Source: Ignelater luminosus (taxonomy: Eukaryota; Arthropoda; Insecta; Coleoptera; Elateridae). Taken from it: 64,000 nt of DNA. The number at the start of each line of letters is the position of its first letter. Position 1 is the first letter of the stretch. The stretch is from NCBI GenBank assembly GCA_011009095.1, contig VTPC01000642.1, positions 35,853 through 99,852 of the forward strand, read 5' to 3'. The notes beneath the pieces were generated by a model, which made no database searches, was not told the DNA's origin, and saw nothing but the letters and a program-made list of their open reading frames with translations. Below are positions 12,420 to 24,321 of this stretch, one piece after another. The translations under genes were made by a program, and so were the position numbers.

Positions 12420-14544
12420 TGCACATATCGCTTGACGCCACCATCAACAGTGTTGCCAGATGTGCTGTACGCAAACTGAAAATGAATACATAAAAATAGG
12501 CCAGATCCTATTTTTTTTTTATTTTATTTTGTGCATTTCTTAGGTTTATTTATATTTTTATATTGATGTTTGTAAAATTGTTTTAATGCGAACAATAATA
12601 ATTAATATTAAGTTCATTCATGTAAATCCTTATTTGACATTAGTGGCATAATGTGATAAAAGATATGCAATTTTTATTCGTTTATTTAACGAACTTGATT
12701 GGTTCACGAAAAGGCACTTTAGGATAACAAATTTAGTTCAAATTATTCAAGGTGTGAAATATTAGCACCCTCGCTTATTTCTATTAAAATAACGTAAAAC
12801 TTCCTACAGTATTGTGTCGCTAGATAAAATAACTCATAGCACATAAACTATACATAGTTGATAGGAAGCAAAATAAGACCAAGATAGCAATATTTTATCT
12901 ATAAGTATCACGATTGTAAAATTTAAGTTTCTGTCAGTTTGAATTGGTTAAAGATTCTAAGAAATAAGATCAATAATAATATTTAACAACATTTGGCAGG
13001 AACAGAAAACTAGTCTTGGTAATAAGTTTAATAAACTTTAAGTTAATAATAATGAAGAATGGGAGTACATTTTACTCCTAATATTTCTGTGTATTTGAAG
13101 GCACGATACTTCATATTACCTTGAGATCTTTCAAACATTTATGGAAAGATAAATTAGCGTCTTTCAAAATTAAAGAGATCTATCTGAATAAAAAAACAGA
13201 AGACGTTGTTCTCGTTTGAGTTTAGACCTTTGTTGTAAAAACACTGCTTCCGGGTCCTAAATTTAAAGTCACATCTCTGATTAATGAAGTTATGAAATGC
13301 ATTACTACGAGAAAACTCCGAAACCGAAGAAAAGCATTTGAGACTGCTTTGGAACTTCAAAATCTAAATTGAAACTTACAATTAAATAATCAATTTTTCA
13401 CGATATGCTTTTGTTACAAACGATTGTTATTTATAGTGCATTCTGAATTAGCAACCAAATCTGATGAATATTCGTAGATGGTAATCGTAGCATATTATGG
13501 TGATGAGGTCTGTTTATCGTTAGTGCCCTAATTCTGAAGCATACATGAATGAGGGTTTAAAATACAGGTTAATTAATGAGAGTTAACTGCATTATGTTTC
13601 CTGTTTAATTATGTGCATTAACTAGAACCATACAACTCGTTCTACTACATACTATATTCTACTATACTAATTTATTCACAATATTAGTTTTTATCGCGGA
13701 GTTTACATCAAAAAAACTAAAAATTGTCAATAATAGGATTAATTTGAAATAGGATTAATTTAATTAACCATTCTTCTGAATATAAGTTAATATTTTATGT
13801 TGTTGGAAACAATCTAATGCAATTTACTTTGGTATGTGCTAGAGTGTTTTAAATGCTTTAAAACAATGAGTCCTTCCAGTTAGTTATGCGGCGCAGAGTA
13901 AAATGTAATAATACTGATGTAACACACAAACACAAACAGTAGCTTATATAGTCCCAGCCAACGTAAACCACAACCACCGAAATGTACGCAGCTTGAACCG
14001 CAAAATAGGAACTTTAAAGCAGCGCCTGCCGCGGTACACATATAAATTACACAAATTATCAAAGTGACCCTCATAATGTTTCCGATATTTTTTTTCTCCA
14101 AGTTTTATTCGAATCCTAGCCGGTTATTTAGTGGGTACGCATACCCACCCATTAAGCTTTGTGGTAAGTGCTTTAATTTTCATGTATTATCTTTGTGTAT
14201 AAATTATAGATTTATACTCGATATTGTCTTATGGTTCGAGGTACCCAGATCGATACAAATTAATTTTTGGTTTTTGCATTTTCTTTCTTTAGCAAAAAGC
14301 AAAGGAATAAACTTTCACGTACTGCGAGAGTGAAACCTGATTTTTCTTCGAACGATTTTTATGTTAGCTACGTGACGAACAACGTTGAAAGCTAAAAAAG
14401 AAAATAAGAGAGGCTTTTCGAAACGTTTTTCTTTGTTCAGTAGCTATTGAACTATTTATACCTATACATTATTAGAAATATAACCCACTTTTCCTTTTTA
14501 TTTTATATTCTTGAATTAAATTTCAAAAGATTGTTTTGTTACAG
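12420..14544. other. Upstream intron or intergenic sequence of the Beat gene
   Basis: AT-rich; no exon of the first Ig domain or signal peptide was recognised. The base before 14545 is the acceptor of an intron whose 5' end lies outside what I could identify. Confidence 0.5.
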
Positions 14545-14678
14545 AAATACCAAAAGGCGAACCGCACATTATGATTGAAAAGGATTCTTATGAAATAGGC
14601 TACACTTTGAGTGGAAATTGCACATCGCCGTCGTCCTATCCCTCCGTAAACCTAACGTGGTTCGTTAATGAGAGACAA
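14545..14678 (+). CDS. Beat exon A: first half of second Ig domain
   Basis: Two leading bases complete a codon from the preceding exon, then 44 codons follow. Holds the first Ig cysteine (GNCTSP) and the core tryptophan ([10 protein letters not shown]). N-C-T and N-L-T are possible N-glycosylation sequons. The donor is gtaagt right after codon CAA, so the exon ends in phase 0. Confidence 0.85.
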
Positions 14679-17600
14679 GTAAGTATCTTAAGTGTTATTT
14701 TAAATTTATTTTAAAATTATAACTTTAGATTTACCATTTACCTATTATATATGAAAAATCATATACTCTTTTTGTAATTTTTTTCATCAGGTATGCAACA
14801 TAGATGACCATTCTTTGGAATCTAATTTCCATGGCATTTATTCTCCCTTTTTGCCTTTATGATAATGTCCATATTTCACTGCTATACATTACAGTTGGTC
14901 TTATTACCTTTTTTATCACTTCTACTTTTACATTTTTGGTAGTTTTTTACCCCAAGAATGTGTTCTTCATTATGTTAAACATTTTTTTGGGCTTCCGCAT
15001 TCTTTCATTTATCTCCATATCTTCACTTTGTTTCCAGTATCGAGCCTAGACATCGAAAACTCTTCTTTGTCGTTATAATGTTATGTTGTTTGGTTGCAAT
15101 AATTTGTTTATATAACACAGTTGTCGTCGAGGAAGTTTGTATTATTGTACTTTTCAAAATACCGCGTTTGCGAGTACTCGGTTTATTTGGATTAATTACC
15201 CACTCTCATTTTCTTTTTTTTTATTATGGTTCTATTAATTTATTTATGCCCTTTTTGACTTTTAAGCTGTCAAACTCAACACAATCTTTTAACTGCGTTT
15301 TGCTAAATCTATCGTTCGTAATGAAATTTGGTATGTTGGCTTGCAAGAAAATCCGCATGTTGCAATTTTTTTGTAAACTCAACCGTTTTCGAGAAAATTA
15401 AGCTTTGTTGAATCCTTGAAAGATCATTACTAATCTCGCCCCGGATAAAGTAAGTCGCACCATCTTCTTGATCATTATCTTCATTAGAACATTCAAGAAG
15501 GCGCATTGTACCTACAGGCTATTTCTTTGACCTTTTACCCAGCTCACTGTGATAACTTGCAAGTATAAGATCAAAAAACAAAAGAACTGTGTTGACTATA
15601 TCTCTGTTAGTTGCTTTTCTAAATGCTTTAAGACTAAAATTTCCTTGAACTGACCTATTGGGATTACACGGAAAGCAATTATTCTTTTGCTATAATTTAG
15701 GATTTTATGGATACTGCCGGGGATATACAACTCAGAATATTGTTGCAAAAATATTTTCTTTTATTCTTCGACATATTCTCCAAATTTTTCTTTATTAATA
15801 AAATATTCGCTAATCATTGCTTCTAACAAAATCTTGAAATGATGGATTAAATTTTTATCAATCCCGTTGATGTTTTCAAATATTATTGGATCTTTAAAAC
15901 ATTTACGAGCTGTATCTTATGAGGGTGATCTGAAAAGTTTCCGACCTAACAAAGATACAAGACATTTTTTCTGAAAGATTTTTTTTATTTTTCAACATAG
16001 TCTCCTTGTAACTATACACACTTTTCCCAGCGATGCTCCCATCTCTGTAACCCGTCCAAATAGTACTCGGCATTTTTCTCCGCAAAATAATTGTTCACGA
16101 AGGTGATTGCCTCTTCATTTGATGAAAATCTTTGTCCTCCGAGCGCAATTTTTAGATGAGGGAACAAAAAGAAGTCTCTTGGGGCTAGCTCGGGTGAGTA
16201 AGGCGGATGGTCAAGCAGTTCAAACCGTAATTCGTGGATTTTCGCCATGGCAACCGCCGAGGTGTCTTGGTGAAAGACGATTTTTTTTTCTGCAAATGTG
16301 GCCGTTTTTTCGCAAGTTCTGCCTTCAGCTTGTCAAGTAATGATGCATAGTATGCTCTTGTAATAGTTTTTTCTTTTTGAAGATAATCGATTAAAATAAC
16401 TCCATGACTATCCCAAAAAACAGTCGCCATCACTTTCCCAGCCGAAAAAACAGTTTTTGCTTTTTTTGGAGCCGGTTCCCCCTTTGCAGTCCACTGTTTG
16501 GACCGTATTTTTGTTTCGGGCGTATAATGGTGTATCCAAGTTTCATCTACAGTAACTAATCGGCGCCAAAACTCGGATTTATTTTGCCTAAACTGCGCCA
16601 AAAGAGCGTTGGAAATATTCATTCGAACACGTTTTTGGTCTAACGTGAGCAAACGCGGCACCCAATGCGCGGACACCTCTTTGATGCCTAAATGTTGATT
16701 TAATATGTGACAAACACGTTCTTTTGACATGTTCATAACCTCTGCTATCTCTCTCACTTTAATTCGGCGGTCGTCTAGCACCATTTGGTGAACTTTGGCG
16801 ATGTTTTCGTCGGTAGTTGCAGTTTTTGGACGTCGCGAACGTTTATCGTCTCCCAAGCTCTTACGGCCACGTTTAAATTCAGCAGCCCAAAATTTCACTG
16901 TGGAAAATGATGGTGCAAAGTCCCCATACACAGAATCCAACTCATCTTTAATTTGCGAAGGCGTATTGCCTTTCAAAAACAAATATTTAATGACAGCTCG
17001 GTACTCGATTTTGTCCATTTTCACAAAAAAACTCACATCAACTCACTCAAACGACTGTTACATAAAAACTGCGCGTCCAAAATGGCTGAAACTTTGGTGA
17101 GTAACTGTCAACAGATGAACAACGAAATTCAGTAGCTTTTATTTACGAGTGCTGCCATCTTCACGTTGAGGTCGGAAACTTTTCAGACCACCCTCGTATT
17201 TCGTTGCGAAAACATTTTGTTTTTTTTTCTGAACTTCATTTTTTTCTTTGGAATATCTAGCTTGCCATTTCTAAATATTTATTTTCTAGGCAAGATGAAT
17301 AATAAATTCAAAAGATCTTATCCGTATATGAGTGTAGAGGGGACAGTCAAAATTTTTACATTTCTTCCATTGGTTTCTTTGTTGATAATAAGTTATCTTT
17401 ATTTATTTCTTTTGACATGTACCACATAATATAACTTTCCTTCTTTGAACTTTAAGGAAACAATCTTCTAGCTACTTTTTTTCTTGCAGTTGAAGAAGGA
17501 ATAGAAATCTTCCTAATTATCCAAGTTTTATTATTAATTAAACAGTACTTAAAACGGACAGTAACAATTCTCTAGAATTTAGTCTTACGTACGCAAAGTA

Positions 17601-20600
17601 TAAGGGTTTAAACAAAACTAAAAAACTATTAAATATATTTATTATTTGTTCTTTATCTTTTCGTCTTTTTGAAGTATTGACAATTCTCATACTTGTAAAT
17701 TGTTGCAAATACGCAAGATTCATTCTTCTTATTTAGTTCCGTTAGATTCTAAAAATTGCAACGAATTGATTGGTATCCGTTTCGTTGGAAAAGCAGTTTT
17801 TTAGGAAGTTATGAGATAATAAAATAACGTCTGCCCACTAAAATACTTATTTAAAACAATCAACTTGGAGGCAAGTGTTTCGACTGACATCTGATAATAT
17901 AAAATAAATTTCGCCATTGTCGGTCAGACATAAAATGGAAGGCGTTACCACCGTCTCCGTTTGATGTGTTCCTGGACCGCGCGGAACTTCTTACGGTACG
18001 AGGCATACTCTGGTAATCTAGACGGCGGGGTGCTCCCTGTGTGCCTGAGGATCGCGGGATAATGTGTCTGCAACTCGGTTGAGCACTCCCTTGCAGTATT
18101 AGATCTCAGAATCAAACTGTTGCAAGTAGATGCTCAAGCGCTCCGAATGGCCGTTCTGACTCTTGATCTCATGTTGCCAGCGGAGAAGCTGGTGATTTGT
18201 CTTATCTGTTCCATTCCCCACACGATGGCTAAGCATTCCTTTTCGGTGACGAAATAGTTTGGTTCGGTGGGTGCTAGCGTACGGCTTCATATGCAATTAC
18301 TCTATCCTTCTCATTAATCCTTTGCCTGAGAGCTGCTTTGAGTCCGTAGTCCGAGATGTCGATCTGGAGTACAAACCGTTTATTGAAATCTGGACAGGCC
18401 AATATTGGAACTTGGATCAGATGTTCCTTTAGCTTGGTGAACGCTTCGGACAGCTCCTTGGTCCAACTAGAGCGTTGGTTCTTCTTTAATAATTTAGTTA
18501 ACAGTGATACGATCTTTGAAAAGTCTGGGACGAAACGGCGGTACCAGGACGCTATGCTCAACCATCTTCGTAGGCATGGCCCAGGTATCGTAAGGACTTA
18601 CGGCCGAATTGACATTTCTCTGGGTTGAGACAAAGATTTGCCGCCTGTAGTGGTCGGAACACCTCGCGGAAGTCCTTCAAATCTTCTGGAAAGCTCTCCC
18701 TCAACAAGATGATGTCGTTCAAGTAGGCGAAGGCACGGGGCTCCAACTCAGGACCTATGATGTGATCTAGGAGCCGTTGTAAGGTTGCTGGAGCGGAATG
18801 CAGTTTAAAGGACAGAACTCGAAACTGGAATAGTCCTCGGTTTGTAGTTGTAAAAGCGATAGGGCAAGTGTTATTTTCTACCAGTATTTGCCAGTAACCC
18901 TGTTTAAAGTCGATACTGGAAATGTATCTGGCCTGGCGGAGTCGGTCGAGTATCCCATTAATGTGCGAAAGTGGACAGGCGTCTTTTATGGAGGACTCGG
19001 TTCACCTTTCGGAAGTCAATGCAGAATCGGGCTCTGCTATCCTTCTTAATCACGATAGACAAGCTTCAAGAACTATCAGATGGCTTTTTGACGCCTTCGT
19101 CCAACTTGCGGGTGACTTTTTCTTCTTCGGGTTCTGCGGCCGGTATCATATTGAAGTCTAAGTTCAGACCGGCTAAGAAGTCCATCCTCAGAAGGTCTTC
19201 ATACCCTAGGTTCGGTAAGTAATGCACCAAGTGGGATCTCTCGCGGTCTAAAATTCTGATCCGGGCCTGAAATGCTTTCGTTATCCGGACGGATTTCTGG
19301 TCTATCACTGCGGCACTCGTAAATTTGGGTGGTCAGCTGTAGTCGCTTCTTACGAAGGTTGCAACGGAACCGGTGTCTACTAAAGCCCTAAACTGGCGTC
19401 CATTAATACCCACGATAATGAAGGTCTGGTGTAATAGACAGTTTCAGTTTATTCTACACTAGACAGCGCCTACTCACCACAGCATTTGCATTCAATTAGT
19501 AATTTGTGTGACAAATTTCTTTAAAAAATAAGCTATGACGAAGAATATTTTTTCACTCTTTTCTCTACGTATTTGTTGTTACACAAATTCGGGATTTAGT
19601 TGTACTTTTAACAGGGATACCCTTTTTTAAATTAGTAGATAGTCAACAACGCTATTAGCATAATATTTGAAATCATAATCTCTAGTTTGTTCTTAAAGAA
19701 ATCAACGATGCTGTAATGTACTGGGTAGTATTTCTGCAGCGCAAAAACCCATTTTTAAATGCGAAACTCGAAAATACCTTTAGTTACATTATTTTATCTT
19801 TTGACTAATGTAAGATTCATTCCAGTAGTCTATGAGAATCATATCATCAAATATCCAGTTTGCGTAAATTTGCGTATTAATTGTAAATTATGTATATTAA
19901 TGTAAATCCAACGACCAATTAAAATGTATACATTTCGTGCACATTATTCCGTTTTTGATTTTAAAACCGATGACGTCAACTTTCAATTTATCATTCGAAT
20001 AGCGCACTGACAACACGGTGTGAAAATACATTTCGTTAGTTGTAATGGAAGTGCAGTTGCGAGAAAGGGACAATACATCATTGCTGCCCTGTTTATTCCG
20101 GCGTATATTAAATTTGGATTTATGGTGGTAATTCTATTTGCCTCCGTTTCCACTGTTTCTTACGTGTCGTTCCGTATAAGCGAAACGAAAACGTTTCTTT
20201 ATTAAACTATTAATAATTCTCTAATTTAATTAGTGTAGACGTAAATCGACGTTTGGGAGTTTAACAAAAAAAAAACTAAATAAATAAAAATCAGCTCACG
20301 ATCATATAAGTATAAATATACACAGAACTTGTTACAATGAAAGTTTTGTTTTAGAACGAAGAACAAGATTAAGTCGATCTTTATTCTACTTTTGTTTACA
20401 TGTAGGCTTTACATCTGTTGCTCTTGGTATTTAAGGAGGAATCTGAACCCTCAAAGTAAATACGTAGAATTAAGTTTTCATTTAGATAATTGTTTTTCGG
20501 GGCGCAATGCGACCGAGTGATTTCAAGCTATAAAAACCAAAATAGGAAGGGAGATGTTGATCGTTAAAATGTGAAATTATAGATTCACTTTTAATTTCAC

Positions 20601-23600
20601 ATTTTCACCGCTAGATTTCCATATTCGGCCTGCGTATTTTTGATTGAAAGCGTGAGCCTAATTTCTATCATCAAGATCTTTGAACTTCCACTCGCGCAAT
20701 GTCACAGGCAGGACACGTACACTACGTGACTTCATTATTGTCACCACCGCCAAGTTCTCCTTTGCACTAACATTTCCTTGTTGCTATTCTACACGTGCTT
20801 TACGTAGTTTGTGTAATAGCAAATTGAAAACATTCATCTTCTTTTAGGTGAATGCAAGTTCTGTGATGTATGTTCCTGACCCTAACGCCAGTGAGAGCCA
20901 GAAAATTCCGAAAATATCCGTATCTAGATTTGAACTAGAAATTGATGCGAACACATTTCTGGATGGAAAGGTTCGGCTGCAGTGCGTCGCTACACTTTTC
21001 GATCTTTATCAATCGCAAGCCGAGATTGTACTGCAAGAAGAACGACCACGACCAAGACCATCTTCTGTTTTAGGGACACGAGATGCGTCATCAGGTATGT
21101 TTTTTTAAGAAATTCGATTTTTTCTTTATCGTAAAACGAACGAATTAATGTGAAACTTTAAATTTGAAAGTCGATTGACGTTAGTATTCTTGCTTTTTTC
21201 TTCATTAAAAATTAACTTTCCTAGTTTACCATTAATTATCTGATTAAGTTTATACCGCAGGGTTTGCTTTCGTGATAAATTATGTTCATGTTAAACCAAA
21301 TTATTTACAGTATCCATCTTGCTTCAGCCGGTGGAGTCTTACGTTTTATAAAATAAATATAACAAAGAAATCCTATTTTCATTTTATGTATTTACTAACA
21401 TTAAGTAGCTGTATTAAATTATAAGAGAAATAACACAAATTCGCCTCAAGATAGATGTTTTTTGTTTCACGACGTAATTCTAAAGTCTTCGATTAAAAAG
21501 AAAAAGCTGCTAATTGACCTTTATCAGAATCACTTTACCTACGAACTAACAGGATAGACCCATAGTAATTTCATAACCTATAAATTTACTTTTTTGCAGA
21601 AAAAAGCAGCAGTCATAAAAAGCCATTAGAATGTCAGAGGATAAAAACTTCAAATTCAATAATAAACCTGAAGTTCTAAAAAACTCAGAATCGCGCAAAG
21701 AAAGCTTTTAAGTGTTTCTGATAATTCTGAATCATTATGAAATTTTGTCCCAGAAGGTACCTCGTATTCCGAAACAAATCAATTATTTCTGCACTAAACG
21801 CAATTTTGTTGTAAAGGGGTGTTAAAACTTTTTAAAATTGCTTGATGTTACGTCTTCTCGCTTCTCGATTAAGACGTACCAAGCACGTCACCTCCAGCAT
21901 TTTGTTATAGTTGATAAAAAGTATGGTGCCTCCATCATTTGCTAAGTTTTAGTTGCAACAGCGTAGTAGCAATCTAAAGCGTAGCAAGTGTTATTATTTA
22001 TAATATGAGAGACACACAACAATACAATACAGCAGTAATATAAAAATCAATAACAAATGATGAAAGGAATTTACATAGTCAACAGCGACTTAGACTTACT
22101 AAGACGATTGAACACTCTGCAATTGACTGATGGTGATGATTCTGAATAATCCTTGCAAGACACAGGTCGTCTATAGTCATTAACAGGTTCAAAACATGCT
22201 GTATTCGCAAAGATCATTGGTTACCAGTAAGCCATGGGTATCATTAACACTCCACATTATTCAGGATAAAATGCATCCTGACGTAGAAAGGATCAGAACA
22301 TGTTGATTTATAATAATATCCTCATGCTGCCCGAACTTTACGTGATAGTATGATAAACCAAGTTGGGAACATTTGAGTTTTGAAGCTACAAAAAGACGCA
22401 TGTGTTTTGAAAATCGTTTAAACAGCAACAGGTGGATCAATTTTAAGCAAATGAAGCTTAAGATACTTAGTAAAAGTAAACCAGAAGCAAATACCGTAGA
22501 AAAGCTAAAAATGTATAATTTTTGTGTTATTTTTGACAAAATTTAAAAAATTTTGTATTTGTACATTTCGTCTGCCTGTCTATCTGTCTGTTGGTCTGCC
22601 GCCATATTCCCATAACTTTATAGAACATGTTATATATGAAATCAACTTACAATTCTCTCCTGATTACAGATACACGATCGGATTTCGATATCTCAAATAC
22701 TTTTCGAGATAATCCAGATTAAAGATTTTTTGTTTTGTTTGGAATTTCGTCATGATCATGCTTGCATCTTCACTGATTATTAATAAACAGGTCCTGGGTT
22801 TTTCGAAAGATCTGTTATAAATGATTTCTCCTTCTATCCCTCCTTGACCTTTGATTTGTTCGTTACTTACCTAGGGTCCATGTACGTGGGCTACTTTAGA
22901 GTATCTTTGCTTTTTTACTAGCATCAACGCCTCTTGAGGATCTTGAAGATTATCTGCCCAACGCGTACTAAGCTTTCAATTAGGTCCCAAGACTTAGAGC
23001 GATGTTCGGTTGACTTCAATGACGATTTTCTTTTCGGTTTCAGTCATAAGCTGAACGTCGTCATGGTCCGTTTTCCTTGTTGCGTACCTTATGGTCTACT
23101 CATCTTGATTCTACGAGTATGTGGGATGAGATGGTCTACACCTGCAGTGCCTTTTGTACAGATGTAAGGCGACTTAATATTCTGTACTGTCACGCGTCCC
23201 TTCTGACTGATTCTCTTCCTCTTGAGATTTTGGAGTTGTATTGAGGTTTTCTCTGCTTTGTCCAGACCCCTCGCATCTGTTTGTGCGTGAGGCACTTTAC
23301 AACAGCAACAAACAAGTACATAATAAAAAGGTAAAGATTTAAATATTTTGTTTGCGGCGCCGTTAATCCTGATGCAGGCCTTTAGTTACTATACGACAAC
23401 GGGCCGGAGTGCTGGCCGGCAAGGTAACAGACTTATAACTACCTAGCCCCTGGGCAGTTCAGTCAGGCGCGAATCCTGGTCGATATTCTGAGCCCCTCCT
23501 ATTCGCCTCACTACTTGATGTTCTATTGCAGAATCATCTTGGAAAGAAGACAGAATGTCTAGAGTAGTAAAGAAGACGTGGTCATTGACAGGAGATTCTC

Positions 23601-24321
23601 AATACTTAGTACCTTATTACCTAAGATTTCACCTACAATGATATCACTAGTTATAAAAGGTAATATTATAGAATCATACCTTAATTCTATAAATGTCTAA
23701 TTAACAACACTACAACGCGTTTAAAACTAATGTCAAAATCAAAAAGTAAGATGATTACAGAAGGTTATGATGTTGAAGTTTGGTAAGCAGGTGTTATATG
23801 CATACGTTTTGGGCATGGCATAATACAAAGGGATTGTAAGACGACTGCAATTCTCAATTTTTTAAATTTGTCCAATCCTAAAAGAAAGAGTCAACGAGAC
23901 TAATACAATTTTCTCTATAAAATTTTAATAAATTTAATAGAAGAAAATAGAGATAAATGCAAACAAGGCGTCATTGTCGTGAATAAGCAGAATTAACCAG
24001 TTCGCGGTTCTCGGGAAAATAATGATTATAAAGTACTCTATTTTGGGCCTCTTAACGTCCAACCGTTCTGTCTCTAAAACGTCGGAAGGATTATGTTTAC
24101 AGTTAAATTACCGCTACGCATTCAGTAATACAACAAAGTTTATATCATCCTTTTACTTGTAGTACTTATTTAACCATGCAATTTTGTTTTTGTTAAGGCG
24201 TGTGCTGCTTGGTAATATTTCCTTTTTTTATACACCATGTTATCTTGTTTCAGGGTTGGTTTCGCAATTAACCGGAGTTTACTTAACGAGTGCTGTGCTT
24301 CTAGGGGTCGTTTTACGGTAA
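14545..24321 (+). CDS. Beaten-path (Beat) family Ig protein, three 3' exons (partial)
   Basis: Three exons join in frame: 14545-14678, 20848-21094 and 24254-24321, with introns of 6169 and 3159 bp bounded by GT/AG (donors gtaagt and gtatgt; acceptors acag, ttag and cag). The encoded stretch starts [20 protein letters not shown], the beginning of the second Ig-like domain of Beat proteins (VPxxGPxIxG..YxxGDxxxxNCTS). It keeps the Ig cysteines (GNCTSP and RLQCVAT) and tryptophan (LTWF), and ends in a hydrophobic tail. In Drosophila, Beat proteins act at the cell surface or as secreted factors in motor-axon guidance and bind Side-family receptors; that role is inferred here. The signal peptide and first Ig domain are encoded upstream and were not found. 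The subfamily (II, IV, V and so on) cannot be fixed. No frame break was seen, so it looks functional. Confidence 0.85.
14785..15035 (-). mobile_element. LINE 3' fragment in Beat intron
   Basis: The minus strand reads [20 protein letters not shown], then [20 protein letters not shown] and [12 protein letters not shown]. This is the post-RT region (INxRIxxAxxxFxxLKxxFLG..K..VY..VVxPxLLYGSExWTL..A.EMRFLR) of RTE-like LINEs, related to the element at 8600-11230. It contains in-frame stops and is truncated on both sides. Confidence 0.65.
15920..17196. mobile_element. Nearly full-length mariner (DD34D) with TIRs and TA duplication
   Basis: 1277 bp flanked by TA (15918-15919 and 17197-17198). The ends are inverted: left tgagggtgatctgaaaagtt, right (reverse complement) cgagggtggtctgaaaagtt, continuing tccgacct on both. 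Length and TIR size are typical of mariner. It encodes one transposase on the minus strand, now broken. It sits inside the Transib-like relic within the Beat intron, so it is the younger of the two. Confidence 0.9.
15985..17036 (-). pseudogene. Mariner transposase, broken
   Basis: Starts [20 protein letters not shown] and carries the helix-turn-helix region, WVPRLLT, the first catalytic D in [11 protein letters not shown], and [13 protein letters not shown]. After [10 protein letters not shown] the frame shifts (one A lost from an A run). A 15-bp deletion then removes the five residues after the second catalytic D (expected QDNAPAHTS, seen QDTS). The rest continues as [20 protein letters not shown], then APRDFFLF (third D kept) and [14 protein letters not shown] stop (16012-16014) replaces the next codon before LQGDYVEK and the normal stop at 15985. 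One frameshift, one small deletion and one nonsense codon make it inactive. Confidence 0.9.
17481..17935. other. Beat intron sequence, nothing recognised
   Basis: AT-rich; no supported feature between the Transib-like relic and the Gypsy fossil. Confidence 0.4.
17936..19440 (-). mobile_element. Gypsy (Ty3) LTR retrotransposon fossil: protease, RT, RNase H
   Basis: The minus strand shows, in order, a protease-like stretch (about 19300-19440), a reverse transcriptase (LNPEKCQFG and YLGH around 18560-18700) and the start of RNase H ([13 protein letters not shown], then [17 protein letters not shown] around 18280-18560). This is Gypsy pol. It is broken in many places, and no LTRs or gag were found. 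Noticeably GC-richer than its surroundings. It lies within the long Beat intron. Confidence 0.8.
19441..20847. other. Beat intron, 3' part
   Basis: AT-rich intron sequence ending in the acceptor cttcttttag at 20847. No further element recognised. Confidence 0.5.
20848..21094 (+). CDS. Beat exon B: second half of second Ig domain and linker
   Basis: Begins [11 protein letters not shown] directly after the Q that ends exon A. Carries the second Ig cysteine ([14 protein letters not shown]) and a proline/arginine linker ([17 protein letters not shown]) comparable to the linker before the tail in Beat proteins. Two N-A-S sequons. Ends after one base of a glycine codon at the donor gtatgt (phase 1). 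Confidence 0.85.
21095..24253. other. Beat second intron
   Basis: Mostly AT-rich. The 22930-23560 stretch is GC-richer and holds a minus frame (23089-23295) with [19 protein letters not shown] that I could not assign; it may be a transposon remnant. No exon-like segment that would fit between exons B and C. Confidence 0.45.
24254..24321 (+). CDS. Beat exon C: C-terminal hydrophobic tail
   Basis: Encodes [20 protein letters not shown], then LR and a TAA stop (24319-24321). The short hydrophobic C-terminus right before the stop suggests a GPI-attachment signal or a terminal membrane segment. The joint with exon B makes a GGG glycine codon in frame. Confidence 0.8.

Larger units (their letters stand above)
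15300..17480 (-). mobile_element. Transib-like transposase relic, split by a mariner
   Basis: The minus strand below the mariner reads [40 protein letters not shown], then [17 protein letters not shown] and PIGQFKE. These follow the Transib pattern GNTARRFF..ITGID..LI..F..IL...INxExF..Y, then YYMPxSVHKILxHG..II..ILPIGQ. Above the mariner (17199-17480), KWQARYSKE and KMFSQRN continue it. Without the mariner and one TA the junction reads QRNTARKCF in frame. There are in-frame stops in each block, so it is dead. Transib is the superfamily from which RAG1 is thought to derive; the call rests on remembered motifs, so moderate confidence. Confidence 0.55.

Noticed and set aside
23089-23295. piggyBac-type transposase end (GVDHL followed by basic residues)
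   Set aside because: The resemblance is limited to a few residues around GVD; the flanking piggyBac blocks are absent.
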